From assembly GCF_028769735.1 (NCBI RefSeq), contig NC_088172.1, positions 69,464,631-69,528,630 on the forward strand: DNA of 64,000 bases, in the 5' to 3' direction. Positions within the stretch are counted from its first letter, which is position 1. Each line of letters starts with the position of its first letter. This DNA comes from Zonotrichia leucophrys gambelii. Its lineage: Eukaryota > Chordata > Aves > Passeriformes > Passerellidae. The notes under the pieces are model-generated. The model worked only from the letters and a program-made list of their open reading frames with translations. It was not told the DNA's origin and did no database searches. A program made the position numbers and the translations under genes. This document shows positions 14,501 through 29,100 of the stretch, one piece after another.

Positions 14501-17500
14501 TAGCTAGCTGCTGATGAAATGGCACTGCTGATGCTTTATGATAACACAGAATAAACTAGCCGCCGTGTATAAAATCACTGTAGACATTTTATGAGGAAAG
14601 AAACATTGAACTTAACCTTTAAAAAAGAAATCTATCTAGTTCACACAGTCCAGTTTCAGAGCTCTGAAATGTTTGATCCATATCCCAGTTCTTTGAACAG
14701 TCTGGAAATGACACAGGGAAGTCTGCTCTGTAACTGGTCCCATTCAGGAGCTGATTCGTTTGAAAACGTTCATGGAAATTGTGGGATTTGAGACATAGCA
14801 TTGTGTAAATGGCAGGAAATTGTCCATCTGCCTGTTCTTTTTTTCTCATAACAAAGGTCATTCACATTTTGTGCCACATAAATCTTGCAATTATTTTATT
14901 GTATTTCCCCTTGACTGCATATTAAAGCATGAAGGCAAGTCATCGTCGCTGAACTCCAGCAACCTTTTTATGCATGATAGTTCTTCAGTGCTATTTTCTC
15001 CTCTGTCCTTTGGACCAACTTGTTACTTGTAGGTGTCTTTCTCAGATTTGAAGATGCATAGCTGTGTTCTGGTCTGTGTGTAGGTGCGTGTGGGTTTTCC
15101 ATGCCTTGAATCTATCATTTGTCTTGTGGTTTCACCCTTCCTTCCTTACCAAATTCTATAAAAAACGCATTTGAGATAAAGCCTCCAGAGCTGTTATCAA
15201 GCAAGTATTTCAGTTTGTCTTTTCCAGGTATCTTCAACTAATTCTGTTTTAAAACAGAAAAATCATGTCAATTTTTGAGCAAAATTTCATCTTTATCTTA
15301 AATCTTTTGAGAACAGTTAGATTCATTTAAATCCCTCCATATTTTATTTGTAGTTTATTGGGTCTTCAGGATTTAGCTATTCATGTAGCATTTCTATTTC
15401 TTGTGTGTATGTGTTCTTTTATCTTTCTTTGTATATGGTTTATTTTCTCACCTCGTACAATCCTCTGAAATGCAGCACTTGCCTCAAGTCTTATTACTGT
15501 TTTTAAATAACTCTGTTCCTGCTGCATTCATTTCTACAAATTTTTTTTCCACAGTTTCCCCATTTTATCTCTTTGTTAAGATTTAGCTGTAAATTTATAT
15601 GGAGAACAATACCTGTGTACACACTTCAGCAGAAGTTGCAGATTGGAATAATTGCAAGCACCTGAGAGGTATTATTCATTTAAAGGAACTCCTGTAGTAT
15701 AACTGTGTTCTCTATGGCATTTTACCAGTGATATTTTTATTTTATGAATAGCATAATCCTTTTCGTAGACCCTCCTTTTATTTTGGAATTCAATGAACAG
15801 TTGCAATGACATTTTTTCTTTGGTTTTTTTATGTATTGCTGCTTTTCAGACTTCTGTAGCTAAACCTTTCTATTTGAATATGTGGAAAGATGAGTAGGGA
15901 AAAGTATTAGGTTTTTCATATCTGAGTTTCCTTCTCATGTGAAGTTTATTCAAAATAGTCTCTTAAACCTGGTAAAATAAAATTGACAATCAAGTTCAGT
16001 CACACCATTTATTTAATCTGTTTTTATATTAAAAGTATAGGAGTTTATGCCATAGCCAAAGGGAAGTTATCATAAATGGAAGTTGAAGAAATATTTGAAT
16101 GACAGCATTCAGAATAGAAAATGTCATTTTTCAAAGTTTCTTCAAAAATTTAAGGTGTCTTTGCATACATGATACCTGTAAACAGTTGATATAAATTGCA
16201 CAGAAATATTAAGAGCAGAAAAACCCCTTTATCTTACTGGTACCAGAACAACTAATCTCATTATAAGCTAGAAGTATATTTAGGAATTGAGTAAAATTTT
16301 TAGGTTTCATATTGACTCATACATTTGATTGTGCCTAGAAAAGCATATTAAAGCATTAATTTTTCTCAAAAATCTGAAAATATTTTCATTTGGTATTGAA
16401 AGCATGGTTGTGTGGCTTGCAAGCAATATGCCTATAATATAAACTTAGCTTCTGAAAATAATTGTTATTAATATTTAATGGCATTATTATGTCACGTTAT
16501 GATTATTTCTGATGTAGTAGTTGTGATTGGTATTTTAAATCTGAATCGTCAAGCAAATGGCAAAAGCTAATGGGGATTTTTGCTGGGAGTTATCTTTTCC
16601 CCTAAGATCACTTTTAGCATTGGCTACTTTCATTCTTCTGGCCGGCTGTCTGCTTTGTTTGATATGCTAAGCAGTTCATGGAAGTTCCAATTTCTTTGTA
16701 ATGGTAGCACCTCCTGGCAGGTAGTTTTTCACTCAGCTGAGCAGCGTCTTTTCTAGGGAGTGATTAACTGTTCATATATGGCCTTCTTTAGATCTGATAT
16801 CTCAGGACAAGTTTTGGAAAACTTCCTCCCTTTGTACTCTTTTAAACTTGAAAATATCGTATGGTGAAGAAAGGTGAAAATGGGCATTAAAAAGCCTACC
16901 TTGCATTTTGATTTATAGCTAATATGTTTATCAAAGTAGCAAATCCTACCCTTTCAGACCACGACAGGCAGAGTCAGATGAAGCAAGTAGGTTATCCAGT
17001 TCAATTTCACCAGCGTGTAGCCCAGTTTAGCTGCAGCTGTCATGTCTTTAGAACTTGTACTTAACTGCTTAGCATTTGATTGTGGATCAAGGAATTGAAA
17101 TCAGTGACCTGCTAAGTGTGCAGTCAATGAGATTAAAGGGCAGGACTGGAATAACTTCACAAGTTAACATTCTGGTTTTATGCATACAAGCAAGCTCTAT
17201 AAACAGCTACAGAGAGATAAGAATGGCACAAGATCATTCCACTGAAATACTATTCATTAAATTTAAAATTCCTGATTGACATTATTAGAAAAATTCTGTA
17301 AGTGTTTCTTAAAAATTGTCTGAATTATTTCATTTTTCAATGTGGGCCTGTCAGCAAAGGAAAGTGCAAGATTTTTTACTGATGTCGTGACTTGCTCCAT
17401 CACAAATTTGGAGTAAGTGAGTACCGCTTTGATTTGCTTACTCAGAGAGTTGTTTCATTCCATGTGCTTTGAAACAAGGGTGAAAAAGACTTGGCAGTAT

Positions 17501-19293
17501 CAGCTGTGTGGTGTTGTCTGTCATATATAGTGTCATTTTAAATGTGAAGATTAGTCAAGATTCAGGAAAATGGTTGTTGCTGCTTGTCCTAGAATGTTTT
17601 AACAAGCAACTGCTTGGTTTTGTTATACAAAAAGACAATTTGAAGAAGAACTGAGCAGAGCTCAGAGAATATAAAGCAAATATCTAGACATTTCCCTACC
17701 AAGAAGGAAGTTGTTAGCTTTTATGACATAATTTCACAGGTGGTTAACTGTATAGCTTCTAATATTTGGATGGGTTTTTTTTAATTATTATTGCTCTCAT
17801 ATTCTTCTTAATGCTTTGGGTCTTGGGGAGAGGGGGGTTTCTTCCAGTCACTGCTTCCACAAACCTGTATTCTCACTCTACCCAACATCAATTTAAAGTT
17901 AGAGAGCCCTGTCTGACACCATCTAACACATGTGACACGTGAGAGACCAGAAACGGCTTCCTGCAGGAAGAGCCAGGGAATCCCATTTTTAGCATCGCAG
18001 TCAATAATTGTCTACATCCTCTTTCTTCTCAAGAGACTGCACAGGTCTCTTGCATCATATCATGGCTCTGCAATGGACTTGCAATGTACAAAGCCACCAG
18101 AACATCCAGCCTTCTATTTTCTTGTTTTAAATAAGAAAATTGTAAGAACTATAGAGAATTGTAGTCAAAAGGGTCCCCTGTCCAATTGCACTCCTGACAA
18201 AAGTGTTTGACCCCCCCTGCAGCTGCTGGTTTTGTCAGAGTAGAGGTTATCAAGACATCCTAGAGTTGCTTCTGGAACTGGTGAGTTGCAAACCAAATAA
18301 TGATGCTGTTTCTGTTTGTCCCACCTGCATAGGGAGCACAGAGGCACCAGTCAGAGGAGATACCCTGGAGCAGGTCCCCTGAAGGCAGAGGACAAAACTT
18401 ACCCTCAGCACTTCTCTTAAACCCCATGCTCACTGAGAAAATTTGAAGTGGTCTATCTAGTGTGGGTCAAGCCTTTCTCAGGGAGCAGATCTCCCTGTCA
18501 TGTCCTCCTGATCCTGGTTAGATGTCTGGACACATGATGTAACTCCACACCTGCACCAAGGAGCACGCAGTGCTGTTCACAGGGGAACATTTTCAGAACA
18601 TTTGGCTTCACTGCTGATGGAAATGTTTTAAATATCAGAGTATTTGTGAGAGAGAGTTGATCAGGGAATACTTTTTCTAAAGCATCCTTGATCAAGATAT
18701 CTAGATAAGGAGTCATAACTTTCCTTTATCATAGAGGAAACACTTCTGTTTTCCATTTAAGACACACATTTGTTCACTCCCTTTCTCTTATAGTCACCCT
18801 TAAGTCCCTTCCAACCACCTAAATGTTTGACTTCCTTCTGAAACTGCCTTTTAAGGCACTCTGACTGTAATGCCGCTTAATCCCAAAACATCTTCCTCAG
18901 ACTTTGAGGATGTTTTCTTCCTAAAGAAATTCTTCCTGAATCCTAGTCAGATTCAGAAAAAGTCTTGTTTTCCCCTTCATCAGATGATTCCACTATTTAT
19001 CCCTCTCTTCCCAAATACATTCAAACAATCATTGTTTCACAAAACTAATTAAGCCTTACAGGAAAGCATGTGCTGGTAACCCAGGGAATTCCCAATCCTT
19101 GTTTCCATATAGTTGTAGAGACTTTGCCCCACTACAGCACACACTGTTTTCAAAGTATGAGAAGTTCATGTTATTCTCTCCTAAAAATTTGCTGCAGATT
19201 GCAATGAAGACTGGATTCTTCAAAATAAAAGCATGATTTACAGATTTTAAAAGCATCCACGATCAGAAAGTACATACTAAAAGTTTCTGAGCT
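11581..19293. other. Unique AT-rich non-coding DNA
   Basis: No gene, RNA or recognisable mobile element is supported. Immediately after the CR1 fragment there is a GT/GGTGTG-rich patch (about 11587-11680) that may be flanking or unrecognised repeat. Around 18790-18815 the string TTAAGTCCCTTCCAACC matches part of a CR1 tail, but nothing upstream supports it. The rest is unique-looking AT-rich sequence with short chance frames. Confidence 0.55.
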
Positions 19294-19315
19294 CTTCCTG
19301 TTTATTAACAGGAAG
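19294..19315. other. Small perfect hairpin with paired ETS-like sites
   Basis: Nine-base arms CTTCCTGTT and AACAGGAAG are separated by a 4-base loop, TATT. Each arm contains the GGAA core of an ETS-family binding site in opposite orientation, and the right-hand copy continues as ACAGGAAGTG. A hairpin of this size is expected a few times by chance in 64 kb, so a regulatory role is only a suggestion. Confidence 0.3.
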
Positions 19316-19686
19316 TGTTATCCTGTTATGCTAGACAGCTGTCTGAACTGGCTACATTTTTGTTTTGAAATTTGCCTCCACCTGAAAATGAAATGCCTGC
19401 CTATTGTTATTCCTGTCTCCTCAAGGTTTTCTCTCTCTTCTTTCCCTGCAAATTTTGCTGCAGTTCTCTAGAGAAATGAAAGGCCTTTGAATTGAAACTG
19501 ATGCTCCTAGACAGTGCAATGCTGTTGTCATCTGTGCATTTACATTTTCCATTCTCCTTGGCTTGGCTATTTACTAGAAATACCAGCTTTCTATAGCCTT
19601 AAGACAGAAAGAATGTCTTACACTGTGTACTTCTAGAAGCTGTTCCAATGCCCTGTAGGGCATCCTAACTGTTGTCCTAAATTGAG

Positions 19687-20118
19687 ATGACAGTGTTGCT
19701 CATATTAAATTGCCTTCTTGCTTGGCTTGGCATGCTGGGATCCATATCTATTAAGGCAGGAGTGTCCAAATGTCCTGCTAGGAAAGCAATTTGTTCCTCA
19801 GTAGGGTGTCAGGAAAGCAGCTGGTCTAAGAAACTATCAGAGGTGATCTTAGGGGCAAGTTGTGTTTTTCTTGATTTAATGGAAATTTTTACTGATCCAT
19901 CTCCTTGCCTGTCCCCACAACTTGTCAACAGGGCAGCACATATCCGTCTTCAGCCATCTCCTTTGCTTCCCTACAAGCCTGTCATAACTCTCTTGTGGAG
20001 AGACAGGCTTTCACACAGCCTGAGCCTCATAATAGACACTTCGACAACAGAAGACATGTTATTAATGGATTTTTTTTTAACGCCCTACAGAGACACAATT
20101 TCAGAAAATTCTTGCTAA
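19687..20118 (+). other. Orphan 143-codon ATG open frame, unassigned
   Basis: This is the longest ATG-initiated frame outside the repeats. The ATG has a G at -3. Residues 3-17 (VLLILNCLLAWLGML) are strongly hydrophobic and resemble a signal peptide core or a membrane anchor, although the basic N-terminal region usual for signal peptides is absent. About seven cysteines follow, three of them between residues 28 and 42. I recognise no family. A second shifted frame is open over 19905-20132, so local base composition alone could explain the length. No promoter, splice sites or polyadenylation signal can be tied to it. Treat it as a hypothetical open frame, probably non-coding. Confidence 0.12.
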
Positions 20119-23100
20119 GTACCAGTTTTTAAACCTCCACTTAGAGAGAGAGACTCTTACAAACTGAGGTTTATTTTTGTCCCTCTTCTCTTTTTGCACA
20201 CGTACCATAAAATGCATTTAACCCCTTGAATAGCTTTTATCAGTTTGCCTTTTTTTTCATTTATATTCTAGATTAGATTTTAAGTCAACTAATGAAAGAG
20301 AAATGTGAGTTTTCTGGAGTCTCATTCAACGGCTTATTAATGTTAATGTATGTTAGCTTTTGTTTGAGAGAATTATAATGGTGCTGACTACATTTATGAA
20401 GCTAGACTATGGTAATAATTTTCTGGTGATCTTAAGACAAGCAGAGTACCAGTAGGGTGTGACAGCCTATATCTTTATGTCTGTAGCTGCACCACAACAT
20501 AAGTACAACATGAGCTGTATGATACAATTTGGTAATAAATAAGGGGTCTGCATGGTAAAGCAGACTTATGAATTACGTCTTCTTTAAAAGTGCTTAAGGG
20601 CTACACATAACTGTAGCAAACCTCCCTTAGAGACCATTATTGTTATGTCATAGCAAAAAATCAGAAGTTCTGTCAACAAATTTTGGAATAAGGAGCATGT
20701 AAATGGTCAGTGAGAGCTAAAATAATTTTCTTTCTAAGATGCAACAAAATAGTTTGAACTCTCAATGTAATGAGATACACTAAAGAAAATAGCCTTAACC
20801 TTAACTTACTGAATTGTTCCTCAGTGCTTCCAGATGTCTCTTAGGACTGCAAAAGCTACATCATTTTTCAGAAGGAAGCTGCTAAGAAATAGTTTATAAG
20901 CATTAAATGGGTTGTCAGGATAACCCACTAGGATATGCCCAGGATATGACAACTATTTTTTTTTTACTTTAAACGGCCACTTACAAAATATGTATTATGA
21001 AATACACCAGTGAGGCTTCTAAATACTTCTCTACTACCTGTTTTTTATTCTCAGTGTCTTTCTGAAGGTTTTGAAATTGGAAGCTCAAAAATTAATTAAG
21101 TTTTAACTTCCAGAGTTGACATGGTCATTGAAAATGTAAATGCTAGTATTGACCTGAACACTGTTTTTCCTGATATCAGTGGGAAAGTTTTGCTTGATTT
21201 TACTAAGATTATAGCTGATATCATCATGTGAAACTCTCATAGACCTTCAGCCTGTAGCTCAGCAAAATAGATAATGTTGTGCAAGATAGGAAGGACCTTT
21301 ATTTTGGTAAGGAAGAATGAAAAGTTAATTTTATAATTTAATCAGTTTGAGAAACTCTTTTAAAAGCACCATGTCATCTCCCTAAAGTCCCTAGCATTAA
21401 CTCATCATTATTTAATCCATAAAATACAATTTTTGTATGTGAAAGGCTGTGGTAGTTAATTTTTGAAGCACAGAAAAATGGATTTAAATGTGATTTTTTT
21501 GTTTTAACTTTTTTTCAGATAATTTAGAGATTTTTTGGTTCATTTTAACAGACATTTTTTCACAGCAGTGTCTTTTTTCTTAATTTGCCATGTATTTTCC
21601 ATAGTGAGAAAAATAGAAGAAGCCAAAAATTATCTAATATATCATTTAATTTATAGGTTGTTGTATTTTTAAGCACTTTATTTTGGATGTTGATATGAAC
21701 ATTACAAGACTGGGGTTTTGCCAGCATTTACCTGCTGTCCCTTGAGGGAATCCTGTCATCTCCATGGTCTGGATCTAGAATTAATATTTTGACACGGCTT
21801 GATCTCAGATTTAGCTGACTCACAGCTATCTCAAAATTATTTTTTACAGGTTGTTTTTGAAGTTGTTTTCCAAATACTGACAGATGTTTTTTTTCATTCT
21901 CTCTGCCGATAGATGCTGTGATGTAATACCGTTGACTATATCATTCATCCTACAATTTCCAATTTTCATCTGTATTCTTTGGCTAGGCATCTTCTTTGTG
22001 TCAATAATTTGTATAATACTTAGGGCACTATGGCTCCTAAACCCAAAAGTTGTGCTTAATGAATTAAGAATTATAGGCATATGTGACTATGTAACTGAAT
22101 GTTTGTAAGTTTACATTTCCCTCTTACATGTAAGATTTACCAGTGGATGCACTTATAAAACAGCAAACTTTACAGAAAGACGAGAAAACAAATAATAACT
22201 GATGTTTTTAAATGTGACAAAAATATCAGGTAGTTTTGGGCCTTCACCTACTGGGCCATAAATGATTTTACTTGTAAAGTAATAAGAAAAGGAAAACACA
22301 CCAGAAATAGTTTAATGTAAATATTATGAGGGAGGTTTTCTTCCATGAACTGAGGTGAAGGATATATGTGCCTATTTTAGTCACAAGGAAAAAAAAACAA
22401 GAACTCTATGTCTCCAGCAGGTTCCCAGTTTATAGTTCCACCCTGAATTACGTTTACTCCCTAAATGATGTTCCTGCACCACAACATGTTGCACATTTTT
22501 CATCATTTTTGAATTTTATTATAAATATTATTCAGGTTCTAGATATAGACTTTATACCATCCAGACCATTATTTATATCTCACATCTTATTGGAATATAT
22601 GACAAATGATTCCATATTGGAAATACACTGAATCCATATGGACCTGAAAAACGCATACCATTATTTGAAATACACTTTCTGTGTCTTTTGTCCTGTGCTA
22701 ATTACATTGTTTCATGCATTTTTCATTAATGTATTGGCATTGAAACTCTATTAAGAAGGAACAGAATGAGATTGATTTAATGGTGTCAAGGTGACAGTAA
22801 CCTAAAAGAGAAGTTCTTGGAGATAACAACTTGAGGGGGTGGGATGCAGGTGGGCAAGTCTGTAGATATTTCCAATATGCATGCTCTTATTTACTTGCTA
22901 TTGTGTTTAGATCAATGTTTACATACCACATATACCTAAAAAATCATCACAATACAAAGAACTCAGGAACTGAATATGATTGACTTCGAGTACTCCATAG
23001 CTTTTGATGGAAATTACTCCTGACTTGATTTTATGTTTGCCTTTACAAATTAATGGAATAGAAGAGAAGCTGAAACAGTCCCGGCTGTCTTCTTAACTCC

Positions 23101-26100
23101 CCTGTTGATCTCTTTATACTAATCCATCCATTCACAGCAGTAAAACTGGATTAATCAGATTAGCACTAGGGAAAGTCAATTTAAGATAAAGTAGGCTCAC
23201 TGAAAGTCTAGTATGTCTGAGATTGGCCCAGAAGTGACTGGGTCATGGTTTGGTAGAACATAAAATCACCTTTTCTCCTTGTCCACAGCTATGTCAACCC
23301 TGATCAGAAGCTGGATAAGAATTAAGAAAGTTCTCTGCTAATTTGCTTCTCCAGTGGACCTTCTTGCTCTTGTCTTTGGAAATGCTTAAGGCAGTATACA
23401 GCTGAGCATAGACTTGTTCTTCATTATACACAGAAAAAAGTTTAAGGTGTTTTGCTTTTGAAGGGATGAAATAGAGAATATGAAAGTAGGAAATCTTAGT
23501 TTAGTTTCTTAGTTTTTAATCTGAGGACAGCTTAGTTTCCAAACTAAAGTGATGTGAGAGTGTACGTGAGAAGAAGTAGCACAGAGATATTTGTCAAACA
23601 AATCTAAGTTTCAAGTCTGAAAGAGAAAAAAAAAAAGTGGAAAATTTAGACATTTTTCAGGTTTTTGATAAATCCTCTTGCATACCTTGTACGCAAACGG
23701 TACCCTTTCACAGAATTTCCATATTTCTGGAAATCTCATTTTCAATAGACCTACTGACAGTGCTAATTCTGCTGATTCATACATATTATGCAAGTGACTT
23801 TTTTTTTTCAATTTATTAAGGCTTTTTAATTTAGCCATTTGATTTCTCAGAGTTGAAATGCTGCTCTTTTTAAATGGGCTCATTATGAACATATTGTATG
23901 GCATTAATAATATCCTCAGTATTCTCAGATGAATCCTCTTGCTTTCCTACATCTTTCTTATTGTTCTTTTATTTCCAGTCTCCTACATAGAAACAAGGAG
24001 TATGGGCTGTGTTTAAACAGTAGACCAGAGATAAGCAGATGTGCAGAGAAAGATATCTCAGTGTCTGAAATGTGACATTTCATTATGTAAGTCTGTATCA
24101 TTGAAAGACAATAATAATTCCTACAATAAATGTAGTAATGCATGTACGTCTTCATTCATTCTTGTTCCTTGTAAATTCCTATTGAAATGTCACCAGAATG
24201 CTCTCCCAATAGTGTTGACTTTTGAACAGTGAATCTCATCACTGACCGCACTTTGGACACTGCATGTGTCCAAATCACTAAAATGTACCTCTTTGTTAAA
24301 ACTTACTTCAGAATCTGTAACTTAAAGCTTTGGTACAGATTTATTAAATTTAGAGGCTGTGAACAAACTCATATTAATAGAAGATTTAATATTAGAGAAT
24401 TTTTATAGTAGCACTCGTGGTGTGTGTGAAAAAGAGAGTGAATTTTAAAAATTCTCACCTGTACTGCAGCTGAAAGCTCACAGGGAGACAAAGTCCATCT
24501 CATGATAAAAATTACTGCCACTATAGAAACTGTCTCCACAAAACTGAGATATTGTTTTCTCAGTCTAACATTTCTCCTGCATAAATGCAGGAAATGGCAG
24601 AGGTTTTTTGGCAAATTTTTTTTCAGAAAGCAAGCCATCTGCTCCTTGAACCACACAGTAACTTTGCAACTCACTGCTTGTACTGCTGTTTCTCATGTTG
24701 ACCTATGATCAAAGGTACTTGTGCTTCAGTGATATTGCAGCTAAGCAATAAAGTCAGAGGACTTTAAGGAAACACAATCCAGAAAATAATTGCATATATT
24801 TATTTTCAGAGCATGGTATATGGCAACCGATTATACTTGTAGACGTCAAAGGTTTCAGGGTCTCCTAGAAATTAGTGTTCCCCCCAAAACTATTCCCTGT
24901 GAACACAACTTATTCTTTCTTCTCTCTATTAGCAATTCTCACAGCATTTCTGTGACAGTTTTAAAGGAATAGTTATCCAGAATGTTCATTATTTTATCAT
25001 TAGATTTGGAGCACTGTAACTGAAAAGATTGAGGTTACTGAGATTGCTTTTGATTTTATTGAGATTATTTTCTATTTGAGGTAGATTATGTTCTTTTTTT
25101 GTGATAATATTTCTTAGCATGACTTATAAAGCAATGGACAATTTTCAGTGTTTCAGTTCTGGCTGGTAAATGTAGTTCTGTTTGCATAAAGAACAAAAGA
25201 ACAAATTGACAGCTTTACTTTAAATACTACTGAATCTGAAAAACAATAGAGTCAACTCTATCCTTTGTAGGCCTTTGCTTCCCTGCTTTCTCTTTTCAGT
25301 CAAGAAGCTCAGTTTGCTCAGAGAATCACAGAGGACAGGGATGGATCATCTTTCTAAAGTGTGTTCTGAGTCTGAATTTCTTACTTTCATTCTTTGATCA
25401 GTAAAGGAAACACATCAATGACTGATCTTCTGGTTTGGCCATCTAATGAGAAAGACTTCAATTCACCAAAGGAAAACAACATCATATCATGTAAAAAGGT
25501 TTTCTTGGCCCAAAGTACTCTGTTTCACTTCTGAAGAGTATTTCTGTTATAAACAAAGCAACAGAATTTTTTTTACTTAACTTCGCTAAGTCAAATCAAC
25601 AAAGGAGAAGGAACTCCTCTCCAGGAGGTAAGAAACACTTTTCCAGCGCTGTTCATCTGATGATCTTTGAAGTGCTTTCAAGGAAAATTATCCTTACATA
25701 CAGTGGTGTTCAGAAATATCCTCTGAGAGATGAGGGTTCAGGGCTCCTGGGACAGAAGAGAGAACTGCTGTCTCCTTGTATTCTGCTGCCATGCTTGTTT
25801 GATTTTTGTGAATATAGCCAGAAAAGGAGAATCTGCGCAACCTATCTGCCTAAGCCATGCCAAATTCGCAAATAGTGTTGGTGGGGTTGAATCAACTGTA
25901 AGTTAATATAACTCACACCTGCTAAATTTGCTTTCCTTATTGAGCATGTGGGAAAGGATTTTGCCTTCTCTGATATCGTCAAGTAACACTGAATGGCAAA
26001 ACTGTTTGTTCTATAGTTCCAGAAGGTTCCATCCCCACCTCTCTAAAGAAAAACCCAAACAAAATCCAAAAACCACACAAATAAAAAGCCTTTCAGGCAG

Positions 26101-29100
26101 TTCTGTCTATCCAGTAAATATCCCAAAGGTGTCTACAAAACTTGAAAGAGGCCATGCTAAATTTGTTGAAACAGACAGATGGCTTGAACAAAAAGATAGC
26201 ATATTCTCTCCCTCAACTGTAATGTTCTCAGCAAGGGTCTCTGTTGAAAGGATAAGCATGAGAAGAGATAATAGGATCTTAAGATAACTAGCAGCATATC
26301 AACAAAGCCAGTCTGGCACAGTTATAAACAAGAATTATCCTGATATTACTTGAAGGCCCTCCACATGCTGGGAGCTGCAGCCTCCGTCTTTTATTTGGAA
26401 AAGATATTCATCACAGGATGGGATAAAATCTATCAGGAAATAAAACCTGTTGTGTTCATGTTAGTCAACTGACGGGATTATTCTACATATTTTTTGAGAA
26501 CTTTGGCACAAGTGTTAAACACCCACTTTTGTGAAGCATATGGTGTGGTATAATGGGTTTATCTAACCAATTTTTAAATTCGTTGGGTCAAAGAAATATT
26601 AACGTCAGCCTTTTTTTCCTTCTGAATTCACTAAAAGCTATCAAAAATTAAGCAAAGAATATTATGAGGATAATAATAGAGTAAAGAACCACTTCAAAAT
26701 AACACACCCTTGGAAAAGACAAATTGTCACTGAGACATTAAGAATGAAGAAATCTAGCAATTGTATCTTGAGGGCTGTGGAGGAAGCCTTATGTACACAA
26801 TGATTTAGTTTCCAGGATCCCAAAAAGTCATGCAACAGGCTTCCATGTCACTCCTTTACTAAGCAGGAATTTTTAGAAGTTGCTGTGATTTAATAAGGAG
26901 GAGCCTAGCTCAAGATGTGGACAGTTGTTTGTGGACCATCAGTGTTGCTGAAGAGCTGGAACAGAGTCCAGTGCTTGCTCCTGGAAACTGAGGATATATG
27001 GGATACTTTGGGGTCTGCTGGTGGTCAGACCTCAAGGGATTGAGACCCCCATGTTTTTACATCTAATAACTTTAGAGTTTATATGGGGATAAAGTGACAT
27101 AAACAGGTTGGGCAGAGTGTTTTCAAGGGTGTAATTATATTCCCAAGAGTTAGGCTATGGTGACATTATTTCAGTGATGGTATCTGTAGTCATCCTTTTA
27201 CTTAGGAGTGTCAAATATGTGGCAAGTTTTGTGTTGGTTCTGTGGCTGCTACATCATGAACCTGCTTGTGAATAGGGTTCCTTGACTTCACTACCATATA
27301 TTTTATATAATATGAATATACAATGGCTGTAATAGTAATATACAATAGCAGGAACTGTATTGACTCCAGTAGAGCTGTTACAGAATATGATTTAGTATGT
27401 GAAGGTGGTCAAAACCTCTCTCTTCACTAGAATTGCTAAGATTTTTCTAAGTTTACATTATCTGTGATGCTATTGTACTGACATATCTGACCAAGATTAG
27501 AAACCTTCCTAACATGAAAAATGTCAGCTCTTCAAAGATAAAACAAAAAAAATTCACTGCTCATTTTTTAATCAGTAGTTATTCCTATTTATTTCATTAG
27601 GAATTTACTTTTGTTATAAAATTGATACATACTTGAAGGTTTTGGTACATTTTTCTTCATTGGTACTTCCAAATGGTGAACATAATTGAATATTGCCATT
27701 TCTGTGTTTCATGAGCAGAGACAATTAATGTGAGTGCTCTGCATAATCACTGTTCAGCAATCTAGAGACAGAAGCAGAAACAAAGTCATTAGGTTGCTCT
27801 TTTCTAAATCTCATGCGGGGCAACAAATTGAACCCTGTGCATTTGAACAAGAATCACTATTATTAGAGAATACATTTAGTAATATCCTGAGGTGCTAATA
27901 GTGTTGAAATAAAGATCTCTCAATTTGTTGAGTTGGTGAGTTAATATATCAGAATATTACTCTTTAAATCTAGTAGTCAAGGGAATAAAACCTATCAGGA
28001 AAGCTAAATAGTTTTGGTTTTTTTACTGAAGTCTGTCTTACACCACAAGAAGAAAAGTTATACTAAACTAATGCTAAAAATTTTTAAATTTTCTTAATTG
28101 CTGAGTATGTCTGTCTAATGCACCTGGGTAATTTTTACTTGTTATTTGGAGAGTGTGGCCTCTATGGCCAGTTTGTGCCATAGAGTGCTAACTGTTCATT
28201 TCTTGGTCCTCCCATTTTCTGCTTACCCTGGGCACATTTTAAAACAATAACTACATCAAAACCAGAAACAGGGATGAGCTGGGAGCACAGATACCAGAAT
28301 TATACAGTCCCTGAATTATATAATACCTGCATCAACTTTTCCCAAGGTTACACTTCAGCAGGGTCTCATTTTTTAAGTTGTTGTTGCGTTTGTTCACATC
28401 AACTTCTACCCAGCCTTACTTACCAGAAAGAGCTGAACACATGCTCTTTCACATGGAATGGTGATAATTCTCTTCCTAATTCAGATAAAACAGTATGATA
28501 AAGCAAACTATGAGCCTAATTTGTTGTTCAATGAATCAACTTAATCTAACAAGAGATCTCCTATCACAAGTAGCATCAGACTGGCCACTTTCATTAAAAA
28601 GGGTTATAATGCACTTATCAGTAAAAAAACCCCTTAAACCAGTCAGATAAAAAGCACAAAGGATGAAGTGATAATTTTTTGTTAGATAGTTCATGATCTA
28701 ATCTGGCCAACATTTGCATAGGCACAAATACATGTCTCACTGGTGGAGTTTCAGTTTCATTGCACAATTGGATCTCAACTGAGTATAGACAGAGTGGTTT
28801 AGGGGATGGCTGAACATCACTGGGCCTCTGGCACTTTGCAGGTGTTGGAGAAGCATCATCATAGCTCCAATATGAAATTCTATACTTCTTGCATTGGAAT
28901 TCTGTCCTTTTTACAGGCTGTCTCTGTCACTAATACCATGTAAAAGTTAGAATCCTTGCCTCAAAACTAAAACTTTGAAAGTGGCATGAAAAAGGAAGTG
29001 TTGGCCAGAAGAGGGGTAGAGAGAGGAAGGTAGTAAGAGGGTTACAGCAACATGTTATTCCAATTATCTAAGTTACTTTCCTTTCTGCTTAGTTATTTCC

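Noticed and set aside
18790..18815. TTAAGTCCCTTCCAACC resembling a CR1 3' tail
   Set aside because: Only about 17 bases match and none of the expected upstream CR1 landmarks is present.
21283..21305. AGATAGGAAGGACCTTTA, like a minus-strand CR1 tail
   Set aside because: The match ends abruptly and neither flank continues it.
24575..24592. Near-palindrome TCCTGCAT-aa-ATGCAGGA
   Set aside because: Eight-base arms are within chance expectation.
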